Part shown: piece by piece, positions 31,154 to 42,850 of the stretch
Layout of the letters: every line of letters starts with the position of its first letter
Position numbering within the stretch: position 1 is the first letter of the stretch
NCBI RefSeq assembly: GCF_022376445.1
Contig: NW_025955183.1
Location: forward strand, 1-62,882
Direction of reading: 5' to 3'
DNA length: 62,882 bases
Source: Fomitopsis serialis
Taxonomy: Eukaryota; Basidiomycota; Agaricomycetes; Polyporales; Fomitopsidaceae
Notes under the pieces: generated by a model
Database searches by the model: none
Told to the model about the DNA's origin: nothing
What the model saw: the letters and a program-made list of their open reading frames with translations, nothing else
Program-made: the position numbers and the translations under genes

Positions 31154-34100
31154 GGGGCCGCGACGCGCATGTAAGTAGGTGCTTAAGTAAAGTAGGTAAA
31201 GTAAGAGCCTTCGTGAAAATGTCTGCAGGGTTGTCTGCCCCAGGTATGTGAATAATCTTCAACTGCTTACCCCGGATGGCCTCCCGCAACCAATGGTAAC
31301 GGATGTGCAAGTGTCGCACTCGCGAAAAGTTGGCGGAACGAGTCGCCAAGCTCTCCCCTCCAGCGCTGTCCATCCGGATGACCACAGGTCGCTCTATCGG
31401 AACGTAGATCTCGTCCATGAAGTTGGCGACCCACACTCCCGTCTGACCTGCGTGCACAGCGGCGATATACTCAGCTTCGGTAGTCGACAGAGTGACAACC
31501 TCCTGGCGACGCGAGCTCCATGAGACCGGCCCTCCAGCCATCATGACTACGTGTCCGTGGGTCGAACGTCCTGTGTCCAAGCAGTCGCCTTGCGACGCGT
31601 CTGAGTAAACTGTGGGCTGCAGACCCGATGCGTGGTTGCCGTCGTATGTGATCCCATGGTCTAAAGTGCCTTTGATGTAGCGGAGGACACACTTGAGTGC
31701 GTGCCAATGCTCATAGCCCGGGTTCGCCATGAAGCGACTAAGCAGCTGAACAGGGTAAGCGAGGTCGGGTCGAGTTGCGACCGCTAGGTACATGATCGCG
31801 CCCAGGGCCTCGCGGTAGGGGATTTTCTCCATCTCCTCTCGCTGCTCGGCGGTCACCGGCTCAGCTGTTTTGGACAACTTGCTTCCTGGCTCGAGTGGCG
31901 TACGAACCGGGTTGGACTCCTTCATCCCGAACCTGTCAAGCACTCGTTCGGCATATGCTCGCTGGGACAGGTGCATCGTCTTCTGTGCCCGGTCTCGCTC
32001 GATCAGGAGCCTAACATATACTTGAACTCACCTCCCCCGCTGAGCCGGTACCGCACAGCGAGTTCGGATCGTACAGTCGCCAGACCGGCTGCGGTGTCTC
32101 CGGCTTCCCCGATGTCGTCTGTGTATGTCGCCGTGATCGCTAGTCCATCGTCATCGAACCTCGCCCGTACGCACTCGTCCGCCCGCGATCGCGAGAAGCC
32201 TAGCTCCTGGTACGTCTCATCAAGATGTTTCCACCAGTCGTTACCTGCCTGCATGCATCCATACAGCCCACGTACCATCCTGCAGACGTGCGTGGGAATT
32301 CCTTCGACACGTACCCTGCAGGTTGCTCCATATAGATAGCCTCCTCCGGGGACGCATTCAGGTACGCCTTCTCGACGTCATCCTGTGCCATCTCCATGTC
32401 CCTGACCACGGCCGTCGCACAGACCAGTCGCAAGGATTCGAACCGCACGACAGAGGCGTGCGTCTCGAAGTAGTCGACCCCGGGTATTTGCTGGAAACCT
32501 TTCGCCACCAACCGAGCCTTCGGTTTCCACTTCCCGTCGGCCTCTTTGTCGCCAGCGAACTTACGAGCATACACCCATTTGTTCCCTATGACGTTCATGT
32601 CTGGGGTGCGAGGTACGAGTTCCCAGGCGCCGATCTTCGCTAGTCCGCTGATCTCGCTATCCATCGAGGGCGTCCATATTTCCGGCTGCTGCTTTGCCTC
32701 CTTATACGTCTCTGGTGTCCGCCCGCCACGATACCATTTGACGCCATCGTCCTGGCCAGCCGAGACTGCTTCGGTGAACATCGCCAGGTATGCGCCTTCG
32801 GGACTCTGGTTACGACTCTTCTCCCCCGGTTCATCGTCAGCCCACGGCTCCCCCTTGCTCCGTGCTTCGGCCTCGCGTGCGTCCGACTCGTGCGATTCTC
32901 GGAGCTTTTGACTCGGCACAGTGGCCCTCCCAGATCGACGGGGTGCGACCACTTCCCTCGGTGCCTCAATAGGTGCGCTCTCGTCCTCTGGTGCAAGTTC
33001 AGGTTCGGGCTTCTCGACTTGGAGCGCCTCGCCAGCCTCGTCCACCGACTCGGGAGCTGGCTGCTCCGCCGCCTCGACCGACACTGTAGTGGGTGCGTCC
33101 TGGATCAACGTCCGGTGTCCCGGCCCCTCTTCGAAGATGACGTCCCTGCTCCAGATGATACGTCCGGTTGCCGGGTCCCATAGGCGGTAGTTGGCGTTCT
33201 CGGTGTAACCGACCATGATGCACTTGATAGACTTCGGGTCCAACTTGGTACGGGTCTCGTCCGGTACCTTCGCCCATGCGGTAGACCCGAACGCTCGCAG
33301 GTGCGCAACGTTTGGCACGCGTCCGAACCAGGCCTCGTAAGGTGTCCGTCCACCCTGTCGAGCCGACGCTGTCAGGTTCTTCACGTAGGTCGCAGTCTTG
33401 TAGGCCTCGCCCCACAACCCCACTGGCAAGCCCGCGTCGAACAGCATCGACCTAGCGTGGTCCCCCAAGGTACGGTGTCCCCGCTCTGCTACTCCGTCCT
33501 GCTGAGGCGTGTACGGGGTTGTTGTCTCGTGGATGATCCCATGCTCTCGGGTGAACGCCGCCCAGAGTGCATTGTCGAATTCGTGTCCGTTGTCAGTGCG
33601 AATGCGACGGATTTTCTTGTTCGTTTGCAGCTCTGCCATCGTTTTGAAGCTGCTGAACGAGTCGAGGGTTTCCCTCGCTTCTTTGGTTTGTAGTAGGTCA
33701 AGGGCTTCGAAGGAGGACTTGCCGTCGTGGAGGGTCATGCTGTGGTAGGCACCGCCGAACGACGCCTCGCGTGCGCGCCCGGTCAAGTCGATATAGATAC
33801 GTTCACATATGTCCTCTTCGATGCTCGACGACGTGAAAGGCATGCGAGGGTGCTTGCCTTTGATGCAGTCCTCACACTTCCCTTGAGGCATCCCACCGAC
33901 AATCGCCATTCCTTCAACAGCGCCAGACCTCGCCATCTCCATCACCGTACGCTCGCTTGCGTGTCCAAGGCGGCGGTGCCAGGTATGAACGTCGGCAGCC
34001 TTTGCGTTCGTCAACGACGCTAAGGCGCGTGGGGAATCTCCTGCGCCCTGGTTTGGGATCGCCTTCCCGTCGACTCGAGTCAGGGTGACTTCGTAGAGGT

Positions 34101-35396
34101 TGTTGGTCGTCATCCTTCCAACGAGGATTGGTTCACCACCATCCTGCCCGACTATCCGCATCTCTCCACCCTTGATCTGAATGTTGCATCCTCCTGCGTC
34201 GATCCGGGACAGGGAGATGAGATTCGCAGCTAAGTCTGGTACGTGGAGGGCGTTTCGGAAGGTTACAATGGACCGGCGTCCATCGATGATCATCTCTGCG
34301 TGGACGCAGCCAACCCCGATTATTGTGAAGTCTGCGCCTCGTTTTGCGCTATTTCCGGAGTGTGGTGTCAAGGGTAGATACTCGGAAAAGGAGGCTCGGT
34401 CCGTGAAGTAGTGGTGGCTGGCGCCTGAGTCGAGGTATGCCCGTATCATGCCATCGGACGAATCGAGCTGTGCAGGAGTGATGGTTGCCATGAAGACATT
34501 GTAGTTCAGTACAGCGTTCGGCGTAGCTGTAGTGACGTTGGCAGCAGGTGCGTTCGGAGTGGGATGAGCCAGGTCGGCAGGCGATCCTTTCTTCGGTCGT
34601 GGCTGTGACCTCCAGGTCGCCGGTTGCTGCCCCGCCATGCCTCCGCCCTCGCAAAAACAGCGCTCCTTTGAGTGCCCCTTCCATAGGCACCAATCGCATA
34701 TCATAATCGCTTTCGCGGCCGTCATGAACGCGGACGTTTGAGGCTCGCCCTGTCCAGTCGTTTGCGTAACCCCGAGTGGGTTCTGCGGTTGTCCGGTTCG
34801 CAACATCTCGTTGTCATGGACGGCGAGAATCGTGAGGATAACGTCTTCAGGGTCGGATTTCGTGAGCAGCCCAGCAGTGATATGGTTATAGACATCGCCC
34901 ATCGACTGACAGATTATGATCGCGAAGCGGTGGTCGGTGAGGGGTGAGGCCATCTCGTTACACGCCTTGCGACGACGGCGGAGTTCTTCGAAATGAGCAT
35001 GGATGTCTGAGCCGGGGACGTACTTGCACTTCTTCAGGTACTCCTCGGCATTCATAACCGCCAGCTCGCTCCGTCTCTCCTTTATCGCCAGTAAAGCCGT
35101 CCAGAACTCGTACGCCGTAAGACCAAGGGTTCGACCCCACAGATAGATAGGTCCATGTTGAGCGTGCAGGTTGCCTTCGCGTGCAAGTCGTTCTTGTTCC
35201 ATTTGGCAAGCTCGGTCACTTCGGCTGGGGTGGGGTGGCGCCGGCAGGCTAGGCGCGGTCGTCTTTCCGAGCAATGGCCTAGCTTTCCCTGCAGTTCGAC
35301 GATAGTGAGGATTTTGCTCTTCCATTGCACCCAGTTGGTGCGATTTAGGTGGAAGTTCTCAGGGAGGATGATTACTTTATCCTTGTCGTCCGACAT
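31147..35396 (-). pseudogene. Copia gag-pol polyprotein with frameshifts
   Basis: The polyprotein starts at 35396 (MSDDKDKVIILPENF). It contains a gag domain with a CDWCLWKGHSKERC zinc knuckle (CX2CX4HX4C, near 34640-34710), a protease with DSG in YLDSGASHHYF, and an integrase with its HHCC segment (HRRLGH...CEDC) and D, D and E in IYIDLTG, IRTDNGHEF and QDGVAERG. Reverse transcriptase follows (NKWVYARKF, ARLVAKGFQQIPGVDY, active site TYTDD), then RNase H (VYSDASQGD, TTEAEYIA). Frame changes occur in gag near 35135 and in RT near 32260 and 32015; the long central frame is 32200 to about 35120. The polyprotein ran past the polypurine tract into the LTR, so its last codons were altered by the KDZ insertion. 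Domain order PR-IN-RT-RH is that of copia. Given the near-identical LTRs, the frameshifts may be partly assembly errors. Confidence 0.9.
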
Positions 35397-35527
35397 CGTG
35401 GGTATATGCGTTTTCGGTGACTATATGCCGTGAAAACGGTGGTTTTGCCGTGGAATAGTCGAAAGCGGGTGGTTGTGCCCTTAAAGTGTCGTCGGTTTGT
35501 ACGAGGAAGCGATCAGAAAGACGAGAC

Positions 35528-35540
35528 GGGGCTCATAACC
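35528..35540 (-). other. Copia primer-binding site, half-tRNA type
   Basis: Directly inside the 5' LTR the minus strand reads GGTTATGAGCCCC. This is complementary to the anticodon stem-loop of eukaryotic initiator tRNA-Met (GGGCUCAUAACC), not to a tRNA 3' end. Drosophila copia is known to use such an internal tRNA-iMet fragment as primer. Confidence 0.8.
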
Positions 35541-35795
35541 TGTTAAAGTTACAAGTTCTCAGTCGCGTCCTGTGGTACTCGACTCGATTGCTACTGTACC
35601 TGTTAAAGTTACAAGTTCTAATACTACAGTTTCAGCATCTTCGGACTAGAAATACAGTAGGGAATGAGCTTACCTCAGTCGCGTCCTCGTGGTACTCGAC
35701 TGAGGTAGCTGGTGTCTACGCGCGCCCGTTACAGTCCGTTCGTCCATCACGTGTCCGTGTCGTCACAAGCGCCGCGTCACGGTCCCTCCTCAACA
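35541..35795 (-). repeat. Copia 5' LTR
   Basis: The 255-bp LTR matches 5255-5510 with one single-base indel (near 35572) and the terminal base. It is flanked on the outside by ATCCT (35796-35800), the TSD. Confidence 0.92.
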
Positions 35796-36685
35796 ATCCT
35801 CCCGAGGTGGGAAGTCGTGAAGGAGTTCTGTCACCCTAAATCCCGTTGATGCTCTCATTCGCTTCATGACTGCCGCGTTCGCTTCACCACCTCTTAGGCG
35901 ACATTCTTCTGCTGTCCGCTTGATGGCTTGGTATATCTCCGCATTAAGTGCACAGACAGCTTGAACAATGTCGTTCTCGGTGATGGTGTCTGTAGAACCA
36001 AGGAAGCTGCGAGCATCAGGCTCCAGCTCTCGTCGCCGTGTCTCCAAGAGCGTCTTCATTTCCTGTTCCTTGTGCTTCAATTGCTCTTCGCGTTCCGCGA
36101 GCTGCGGGAAAATGGTAAGAAGATCCTGGCTCACGTACTGACTTCACCCGTCATTGCATTCACCTTAGCCACCAGTCGCTCGTAATTTGCTTGGGACGAT
36201 TGCAGCTCCTCCTCATAGTGATGCAACCGCTCCCGACAGTTGTGCAAATCGCTGTGTATGCGACGGTTGTCCATCAATAGGTGTTCATTCATTGAGTCCG
36301 AGGGTATCTGTTGGTGATATGACTTCGAATTACAGTCGACATTCGTGTCTGTTGCTGTGGGTTGGCACGCGCTTGCACGCTCGCTATACTGCGAGGATAC
36401 ACGTCTGTCCTTTCCTGTGGGGTTGTATTGTGGTCAAACGTACCTGTAAGTATGGCGTCGAGTTGTCAGTGCCTGTCCGCAAGGTCTCATCTACACGGGC
36501 TTGCTCGGCATGAAGGTGTCGCGGGTCTGGCACTGTCGTCTGGGATTGGTGCTGGAGTCGTCCCATAAGTCCGTCGGTAATGCTGACCCGGTCCATTACT
36601 TGCTGGGCTGCGCTCCCAATACTGTCAAAGATCTTTCTGCTGGTGAGTCTGACGATGGTCTGAATGAGAATGAGTTACTGACCAT
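35796..36685 (-). pseudogene. Host coiled-coil gene A, N-terminal part
   Basis: This continues 4560-5254 on the other side of the copia insertion. Translation includes a coiled-coil heptad region (PQLAEREEQLKHKEQEMKTL), the conserved NDIVQAVCALNAEIYQAIKR and LRGGEANAAVM segments, and LLHDFPPRED running into the copia TSD. Further upstream are HAEQARVDETLRTG and a first ATG at 36685. That ATG is followed at once by GTCAGT, and the paralog has ATG then GTAAGT, so the ATG may sit at a splice donor with the start codon on a tiny first exon. The 7-bp TSD of the next element covers this ATG, so the gene is broken at both its start and its middle. Confidence 0.65.
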
Positions 36686-36688
36686 GCT
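36682..36688 (+). repeat. Left 7-bp TSD (CCATGCT) of element copy 1
   Basis: CCATGCT recurs exactly at 39857-39863. The complement of its central CAT is the presumed start codon of coiled-coil gene A. Confidence 0.85.
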
Positions 36689-39600
36689 CAGGCCATATAG
36701 GCATATTCTTGTATGAGATCCCTGTAGTTAGCACAAAGGTATCATACATAAACACCTGTACTTACCGAGGCCTATTCTCATACATGAGCTGCCACTAGCT
36801 CATGTATGAGCGAGACGCCGTCGAGGCGCCGTCGGTCATTACCTGAAATGGCAGCTACCCCGGGGCAGCCCGGTCTTCGGCCCCGGCGGGGCGGTACCAC
36901 TGGCGCGCGATGCGAGCCTACCCCATTTGGATGCACATCGGGGTCAGCGCATCTGAGATCGGATACGATCTCGGATCTCCTGCGCTGCCGCCCTGCCCGT
37001 TGCGTGGCGTGAGCTTCGGCCAAGCCCGGAAGGCCGCAAAGAGCGCTTCCGCCCGCCATTCGCGACCTCCACCCTCCTCCACCATCCCTCCTCCACCATC
37101 CCACCTCCACCATCCCACGTCACTTACCGACGTCGTCAGAGCGTAGCGTGCATGACGCATTGCTCTCCTGCATGCTGATGAAGCTGACGAACTGCCCGGG
37201 ACGGCGGGTGTGTCAGCGAAGGGCTTGCATCGAGGTGAGTGCAAACACAGACGAGCGAGCGAGCTGACCATGGTCACATGGCGCGGCGACATGCAGCATA
37301 ACATGCGCGTCGACCGCGAGCGCGCAGGGATATTGCCGCGTGCAAACGCAGCCCACTGGCAGGCACAGACGCGAGGGCGGGCAGGACAGGCAGGCAGGGC
37401 AGGCGGGCAGGGCAGACGGGCGGACGTGCCGATGGATAGGATGGACGAGCGCATGCGGGCGGGAAGAAGAGCGGACAAGTGAGCATTTGGGCGGGTAGGA
37501 GAGCCGGCAGACACTAACGACAGCACATGCCCACCGCGAGCGCGCTGAGCGAATGCCCAGCACGCAGACGCAGCCGACAAATGCAGGCGCAGGCGCGCGA
37601 GCAGATGGAAAGCAGGGGGCCGGACGGATGAGTGGGCGGGTGGACGAGCGGTGGGTGGACGAGCGGGCGGGCGGGCGGATGGACGACTCGGAGAGGGCGG
37701 GCGGGCGAGTGGACGAGCGGCAGGTGGACAAGCGGCGGGTGGATGAGCAGACGTATGCGTTGACAAGCAGACAAGCGGGTGGGTAGATGGACGAGCAGGT
37801 GAGCGGGAAACTGGGAGGGCGGACGGGCGAGAGGACAAGCGGGTGAGAGGGCGAGGGCGAGAGGGCAGGCGAGCATAGGGCGCGGACCAGCACCACACGC
37901 ACGGCGACCGCGAGCGTGCAGAGCCGCAAGCGCGGCCAACGAACGCAAGGTGGGCGCATGAGCGAGAAGTAGGTGAGCGCGACAGTGGGCAGGGCCGGGG
38001 CGCATGCAGCATGTAGAATAGATCCGTGTGCTGGCTTCGTTTAATCTGAAAACATCGCACTTGTGTGCAATGTTCAAACGTTCAATGAAATGTAATGGCG
38101 CAATACAATCTATATATACAATGAATGTGTTATCATTGAGTCCAGTATGTATCGCGCCGCAACACTCATCACGACTCAAGACTCGGCTGAACACCCATTA
38201 TGACTCGAGACTCGGCTGAAAACCAGGACAGTACACTAGATATCCTTATTGAACACGAGAATGTTGTCCTACATCTCATCTGCTGTCGTAAATCCTACTA
38301 AACATGTATCTAATCCCCGTTCCAGCATACAATACATGCATACACGGTGCGGAAACGTCCCGATCACAAATCGCAGGTATGTTGCAGGCCTAAGTAGGAC
38401 CGTTAAACGTGTTCTGATTGGCCAGGAACAGCCCGAGCACATCGGGGTTGCCAAATCTAGTGAGACGACAAATAGACACAAACGTTGAGTTTACCGGCGC
38501 CCGCAAGGCTCACGTCGCTTCTGCGTGCTACTGTATCACTACCATTCTGCTTTCGTACTCGACTCTACATGGAAGACAACGGTTGGGGTTCCGAGACGCA
38601 TTCAGGGGTGAATTTACCCAGGTAAGCTCGCCTGGCCTAGTCATCTATGCATGCACTAATCTACTACCCGCCCCAGAGTCCAGACTGACCCTCTTGTCAA
38701 CGAGTGCGTCTACGAGCGTGTCGAATGGCGTTGACAGGGTGAGTGTGTTGGCGGGTACAAAGGGATGTGGCCGCTCGGGCAGAACCTGACAGAGGCGGAT
38801 GACGGGCACAAACAGGGCGACAACGAACACGAATCATGCGTCAACAAGTGTGTCGACGAACACGCCAGGCGCCGCATCGACAAACATGTCGGGCACACCG
38901 TTGACGAACGCGTCTGTTCGTCGGGCGCTGTGTCGACGAGCATGAACAACACGTCAGTAAGCACGACCCACCCATCAACAAGAGTCACCGCAGCATACTG
39001 CAAGCACTACGCATGGCGAGCGAGCCTTTGGGCAGGGCCCACGAGGCATGCCAGTGGGAGCATATGGATGAGGAGTGGGAGGACGAACTGTGTGGGCCTA
39101 TGGGCGACGGATGGGAAAGTGATGGGTTGGACGGCGACGGACAGGCGGGCGACGAAGAGGCGGGCGATGAGCAGGAGTAGTATGGCGTAGTCAGTGTTGC
39201 AGTGTTATCCGCCTGTTCTGTAGTGTTTAGTATACTGCGTAGTGTCGATATCGTGGATCTCTAAGGCCGCTGCATTTGACCGAGCATGATGATTTGTCAG
39301 GGCCTTAAACATACCAAAATAGGAGGGTTGCCTTGGCCCTTCATGCGAATTGCATCAAGGCTTGAAGCAGCCATTGTCATTGCGACGAACAAATCCTTTA
39401 GTGTATGTCGAGGAGTGCGACATGTGCAGCATATATGTCATGGGGCACGACATACATGTTATCCATCTGCCGGATCTAGATACAAACCATCTAGGCACGG
39501 TGCCAAAGAAGTCACTATATACGGTACTGTACCTGGCCCCAGAAAACGTCAGATCTCGCTGATCACTCGTTGCGATCGCATTCGCCCGATGAGCCCGCGA

Positions 39601-39856
39601 CAGGACCCAAAGAGGAAGAGCGCGCGACGGCGCCCATTTTGGGTAGGGTCGCCGCCGCGAGCTCTCCCCGGCGCCCGGGCCCAGTGACCTGGGTGGTCCA
39701 TAAAGGGCAGCTGCCCTTTCGGGTAGTGAGCGGGGCGCCGGCTGCAGTGATTACTGCGCTTTCATACATGAAGGGGAATTGTAAGTACTGGGATTTATGT
39801 ATGATCCCTTTGTGCTAACAACAGGTATTCATACATGAGCATGCCAGCATCTGGTG
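36689..39856. mobile_element. Non-autonomous DNA transposon with 7-bp TSD, copy 1
   Basis: This 3,168-bp element starts CAGGCCATATAGGCAT and ends CCAGCATCTGGTG. Read inward, the two ends share a TIR of about 75 bp built around TGTATGA, GTTAGCACAAAGG, ATCATACATAAA and GTACTTAC. The TSD CCATGCT is perfect. It is related along its length to 47683-50994. The interior has GC-rich minisatellite DNA (GGCGGACGAGCGG-like units, 37380-37870), copies of the GGGCAAATGCCC module, an AT-rich middle, and a Glu/Asp-rich open stretch near 39010-39180 that may be captured coding DNA. No transposase is seen. CA...TG ends with a 7-bp TSD resemble the P/Galileo group, but the superfamily is not established. Confidence 0.85.
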
Positions 39857-39863
39857 CCATGCT
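39857..39863 (+). repeat. Right 7-bp TSD (CCATGCT) of element copy 1
   Basis: Exact copy of 36682-36688. It is followed by the original upstream DNA of gene A, of which about 90 bp remain before the next insertion. Confidence 0.85.
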
Positions 39864-39961
39864 TTCAGAGCGAGTGAACAATCGCTGGCTGACTTATGCG
39901 GCGTTGAGTGGCCCGGGCGTATCCCGCGTGATCACTACTTAGTACGTGGCTGCAGCCCAAT

Positions 39962-42030
39962 TAGTGCAGAGCACGGGTACACCCGCGGGTGTCCCGAGGT
40001 GTACCCGTACCCGTACCGCCCCGGGTACTGACCCGTGACAGCGGGTACGGGTTCTGCACGGGTGCACGCGGGTCCGCGGGTCCACGGGCAAGTGGGCGGG
40101 TCTGCAGGTAAGTAGGTGCATGGATGCGTGGGTGATCGAACGTGACGTAGGTGCTCATGGTTGATGTGTTGCGCGCGCCCTGCCCACCGCCATGGTCACT
40201 TGTGTTTGCTCATGCGCCCGCCTCCCTTTCATCGGCCGTGCATGCGGTGCTGGTCCGCACCCTATGCCCGCCCGTGGTTGCCTTGTCGCTTGAGTCTGCC
40301 CATTCTACTCACCTGTCCCACCGTTCTGCCCACCCATCCGCCTGCCCGTCCACCCATCCGCCTGCCCGTCCACCGACTTGCCTGCCCGTCCACTGACTTG
40401 CCTGCCCGTCCACCGACTTGCCTGCCCGCCCGGCGCCCTCGCACCCGTGCCCGCGATCCGCCCATTGAATGTGTTTGCACGCAGGGCGAATGCCCTGCGC
40501 GCTCGCCGTTGTCATGTGCGCAGCATCTTCAGGCGTGCGGTCCATTCGTCGGTCACGTTTGCGGGCTCGGCATTCGCCCTGCATGCTTGCGGTCACCTTG
40601 CGTGTCCCGCTTGTGTGCCGCCCATGCACTACCTGAGTCCATTCTCGCAGTAGGCTCGTCCGGGAAAATCAATGATGACTAGAAGTCAACATGTCAGCTT
40701 ACTCGTAGGTGTAGTCTCAAAATACTACCTTGGCAACGAGTTCAACACCAATAATGGTGCACCGCTGGAGCTATTCGCACCAAGGGTACCCAGAACGGCG
40801 TCGGCGTAGGCTTTGAGGCCACACATCCAGATGCATTCCTCGACGCTGAGGAGGAACAAATCAGTCATTGGCTTGACATATCCGACTTCCTACGTACTAT
40901 GCCTCATTCTCCGCGAGTGGTACAGATGCTGATTGGCGCAATATCGCCAAGAATAGAAGAGCTTCGCGCTGCACCCACAGTCGCAGACTTGACATACGTG
41001 TCGGTCTGCTGACAGTAGCCACTGGAGTAAGTCGTAAACCATCTGTCTCACTATCATTTCGTCCAACACATACGTCTGAGCCTGGAAGTCGTGCGGCCCA
41101 TTTCCCCACTCTCCGCCCGCTCTCCCGCCTGCCCTCCCGCTTGCCCACTCACCCACCGGCCGGCATTGTGCTCACCTGCTCGTCCGTTTGCCAGCTTTCC
41201 CGCCGCCCGCCCGCCCGCCCTGCCTACTCGTCCGCCTGCCTGTTTACCCACCTGATCGCTCGCCCGCCTGCCTGCCCACTCACCCGCTCACTCGCGCACT
41301 CGCCCGCCCGCCCGCACACCCGCTTTCCCGCCCGCTTTCCCGCCCGCTCACACGCCTGCTCGCATGCCTACTCACCCACTTGCCCGCCCGTCCACGCGCC
41401 CGTCGACTCGCCCGTTGAACGTTCGCTGTCCCGCCCGGTAGTCTCCTCCTTCGTCCGCCCCGCCGCCCATTCGTCGACCGCGTCTGCATGCAGGGCATTG
41501 GCCCGGCGCGCTCGCGGTCGTCGTACGCGTCGCGCAGCAGACTGATGCTGCGCGGAGCTGCTGCACTCTGTGCTCGCTATTAGCGAACCTGCCCGCCTGT
41601 TTTTTCACTCACCTTGCGTGTGTGCCCGATGTCCATTCGTCGGCTGCGAAGTCGCGCGTTCGAGCTTCGAGCGTGTTGTGTTCGGGTGGTGTAATAGCAC
41701 GAGCACGTGGTGCAGGGCTGGCGAGTGCGAGTGGGTGAATGGGCGAGACGGGCGAGACGGACGAGAGCGAGCAGGTGAGAGAGGCCGGGCGTGAGAGTAG
41801 GATGGACGCGCAGGTATTCACGCGGCGGGAGGCGCGAACTGCCTCTGGCGCGTCGCCGTTGTTCGAGTTGGTGGCACCAGCGCGGCGGGCGGCGTCTGGC
41901 GTTTGAGCGAGTGACGGGTATGGTACGGGTACGGGTTTGGTCCGGGTCACAAAAACGTGACCCGTACCCGTACCCGGGCATACCCATACCCGCTACCCGC
42001 GCGGGTTCCCACGACCCGTGCTCTGCACTA
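39962..42030. mobile_element. Non-autonomous hAT-like element 1
   Basis: This 2,069-bp element has 17-bp perfect terminal inverted repeats TAGTGCAGAGCACGGGT. Subterminal GGGTACACC/GGTACCCG units follow, rich in CGGGT and ACCCG. A perfect 8-bp TSD AGCCCAAT lies at 39954-39961 and 42031-42038. TAGNG ends and 8-bp TSDs are hallmarks of the hAT superfamily. The interior is CCGCCTGCCCGTCCACC-type minisatellite DNA, with several GGGCGAATGCCC modules (40480, 40580, 41500) and a mixed-composition middle (40660-41100) that I cannot assign. No transposase is encoded. It sits in the former promoter region between gene A and the Hsp70-like gene. Confidence 0.88.
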
Positions 42031-42038
42031 AGCCCAAT

Positions 42039-42494
42039 TTCTCCGAAGTGAAAGATACGCGTGTCATATGCTATCGTGCTGATCCCTGAGTAGAATTGCA
42101 GAAGGCCGGGAGCGTCCGTATTACGTGTAGGCTGATAACTAGAAGGCGGAGATGACTTTGCGAAGCTAGGCCTCAGGTCGCCTCGCGGCGTACCGGAATA
42201 GTTCACCGTGCACGACTCATTCGCGACTCCAGTTGAGGTATATCCAACTCAATTGAGGTCACCGAGCTTCCAGGTATTTGCATATCAATGTACATGGTGT
42301 ACTGACATAGCGGTCGGGAATTCCTTGGGATGCGGGTAAGAACCGGATAGCCTATCATGGCAAGCTGCCGCACGGCAACCTACATCAGGAAAAGTGTATG
42401 CCACATTTCGCTCGTTTGGTGCCATGTATGAGTTCGAGGATCATAGGCGAGACACAGTCTCAGGAATGATCAACGCCGATCCATTGTCTCAGGC
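42039..42494. other. Intergenic DNA, nothing recognised
   Basis: Mixed-composition DNA between the hAT-like element and a short open frame. It is probably the residue of the ancestral divergent promoter of the gene pair; its counterpart in copy 2 is 51535-52150. Confidence 0.4.
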
Positions 42495-42850
42495 GTGAGC
42501 AATAGTGATCCGCAATCTCAGACCCAGATGGCTGGAACATCCCATTCTCACGTGCTCAGTGGCTTTGCCTCGACACACACACGCACTCGAGACGAGTCCG
42601 AACGACGAAGAGGGCCAATTGGCTGGCGGATAGCTCACAAACATGGTGTGGATTGTCAGAGCAAGCACCGGTGGCCAAGTACTGGCAGCAGGAAAATTTG
42701 CGTGAGCAGAGCGAGCGTGCACGGAAAACAATCAAAGAACTCGCGCAGTTTGTCTCATCCTCGCTGGCGCAGGGAGGCAAACGTGCGAAGTGTAGATACA
42801 GGCGCCGCCGATGAGTCGAACTGCTTTAGCAGTCCGTATTCGATGGTGAG
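42495..42850 (+). CDS. Hypothetical short gene or remnant
   Basis: An ATG at 42495 opens MSNSDPQSQTQMAGTSHSHV and a hydrophilic sequence of about 60 residues. In an overlapping frame after about 42660 a helical stretch reads KYWQQENLREQSERARKTIKELAQF, ending in a basic run. The two join with a small intron or frame change. The charged helix resembles the coiled-coil part of the flanking gene family, but the match is weak. It may be a remnant of a further family member. Confidence 0.3.

Larger units (their letters stand above)
5255..35795 (-). mobile_element. Copia LTR retrotransposon split by a 25.6 kb insertion
   Basis: This is one Ty1/copia insertion in gene A. Its 5' LTR is on the right (35541-35795), followed leftwards by a primer-binding site, gag-pol (35396 down to about 31140) and a polypurine tract. 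Its 3' LTR is on the far left (5255-5510). A KDZ transposon (5511-31137) lies between the polypurine tract and the 3' LTR. Evidence is the 5-bp TSD ATCCT at both outer edges, LTRs differing by one indel and one terminal base, and restoration of gene A when the whole block is removed. The native element would be about 4.9 kb. Near-identical LTRs mean a recent insertion, so the nested insertions are younger still. Confidence 0.92.

Noticed and set aside
37141..37480. Gene spanning the plus ORF with MSAKGLHRGE start
   Set aside because: Repeat-derived and without similarity to the corresponding part of the related element beyond the shared module.
36918..38060. Minus-strand ORF of 380 codons rich in Pro/Ser/Arg
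   Set aside because: It translates minisatellite DNA inside a transposon; other frames in the same stretch are equally open.
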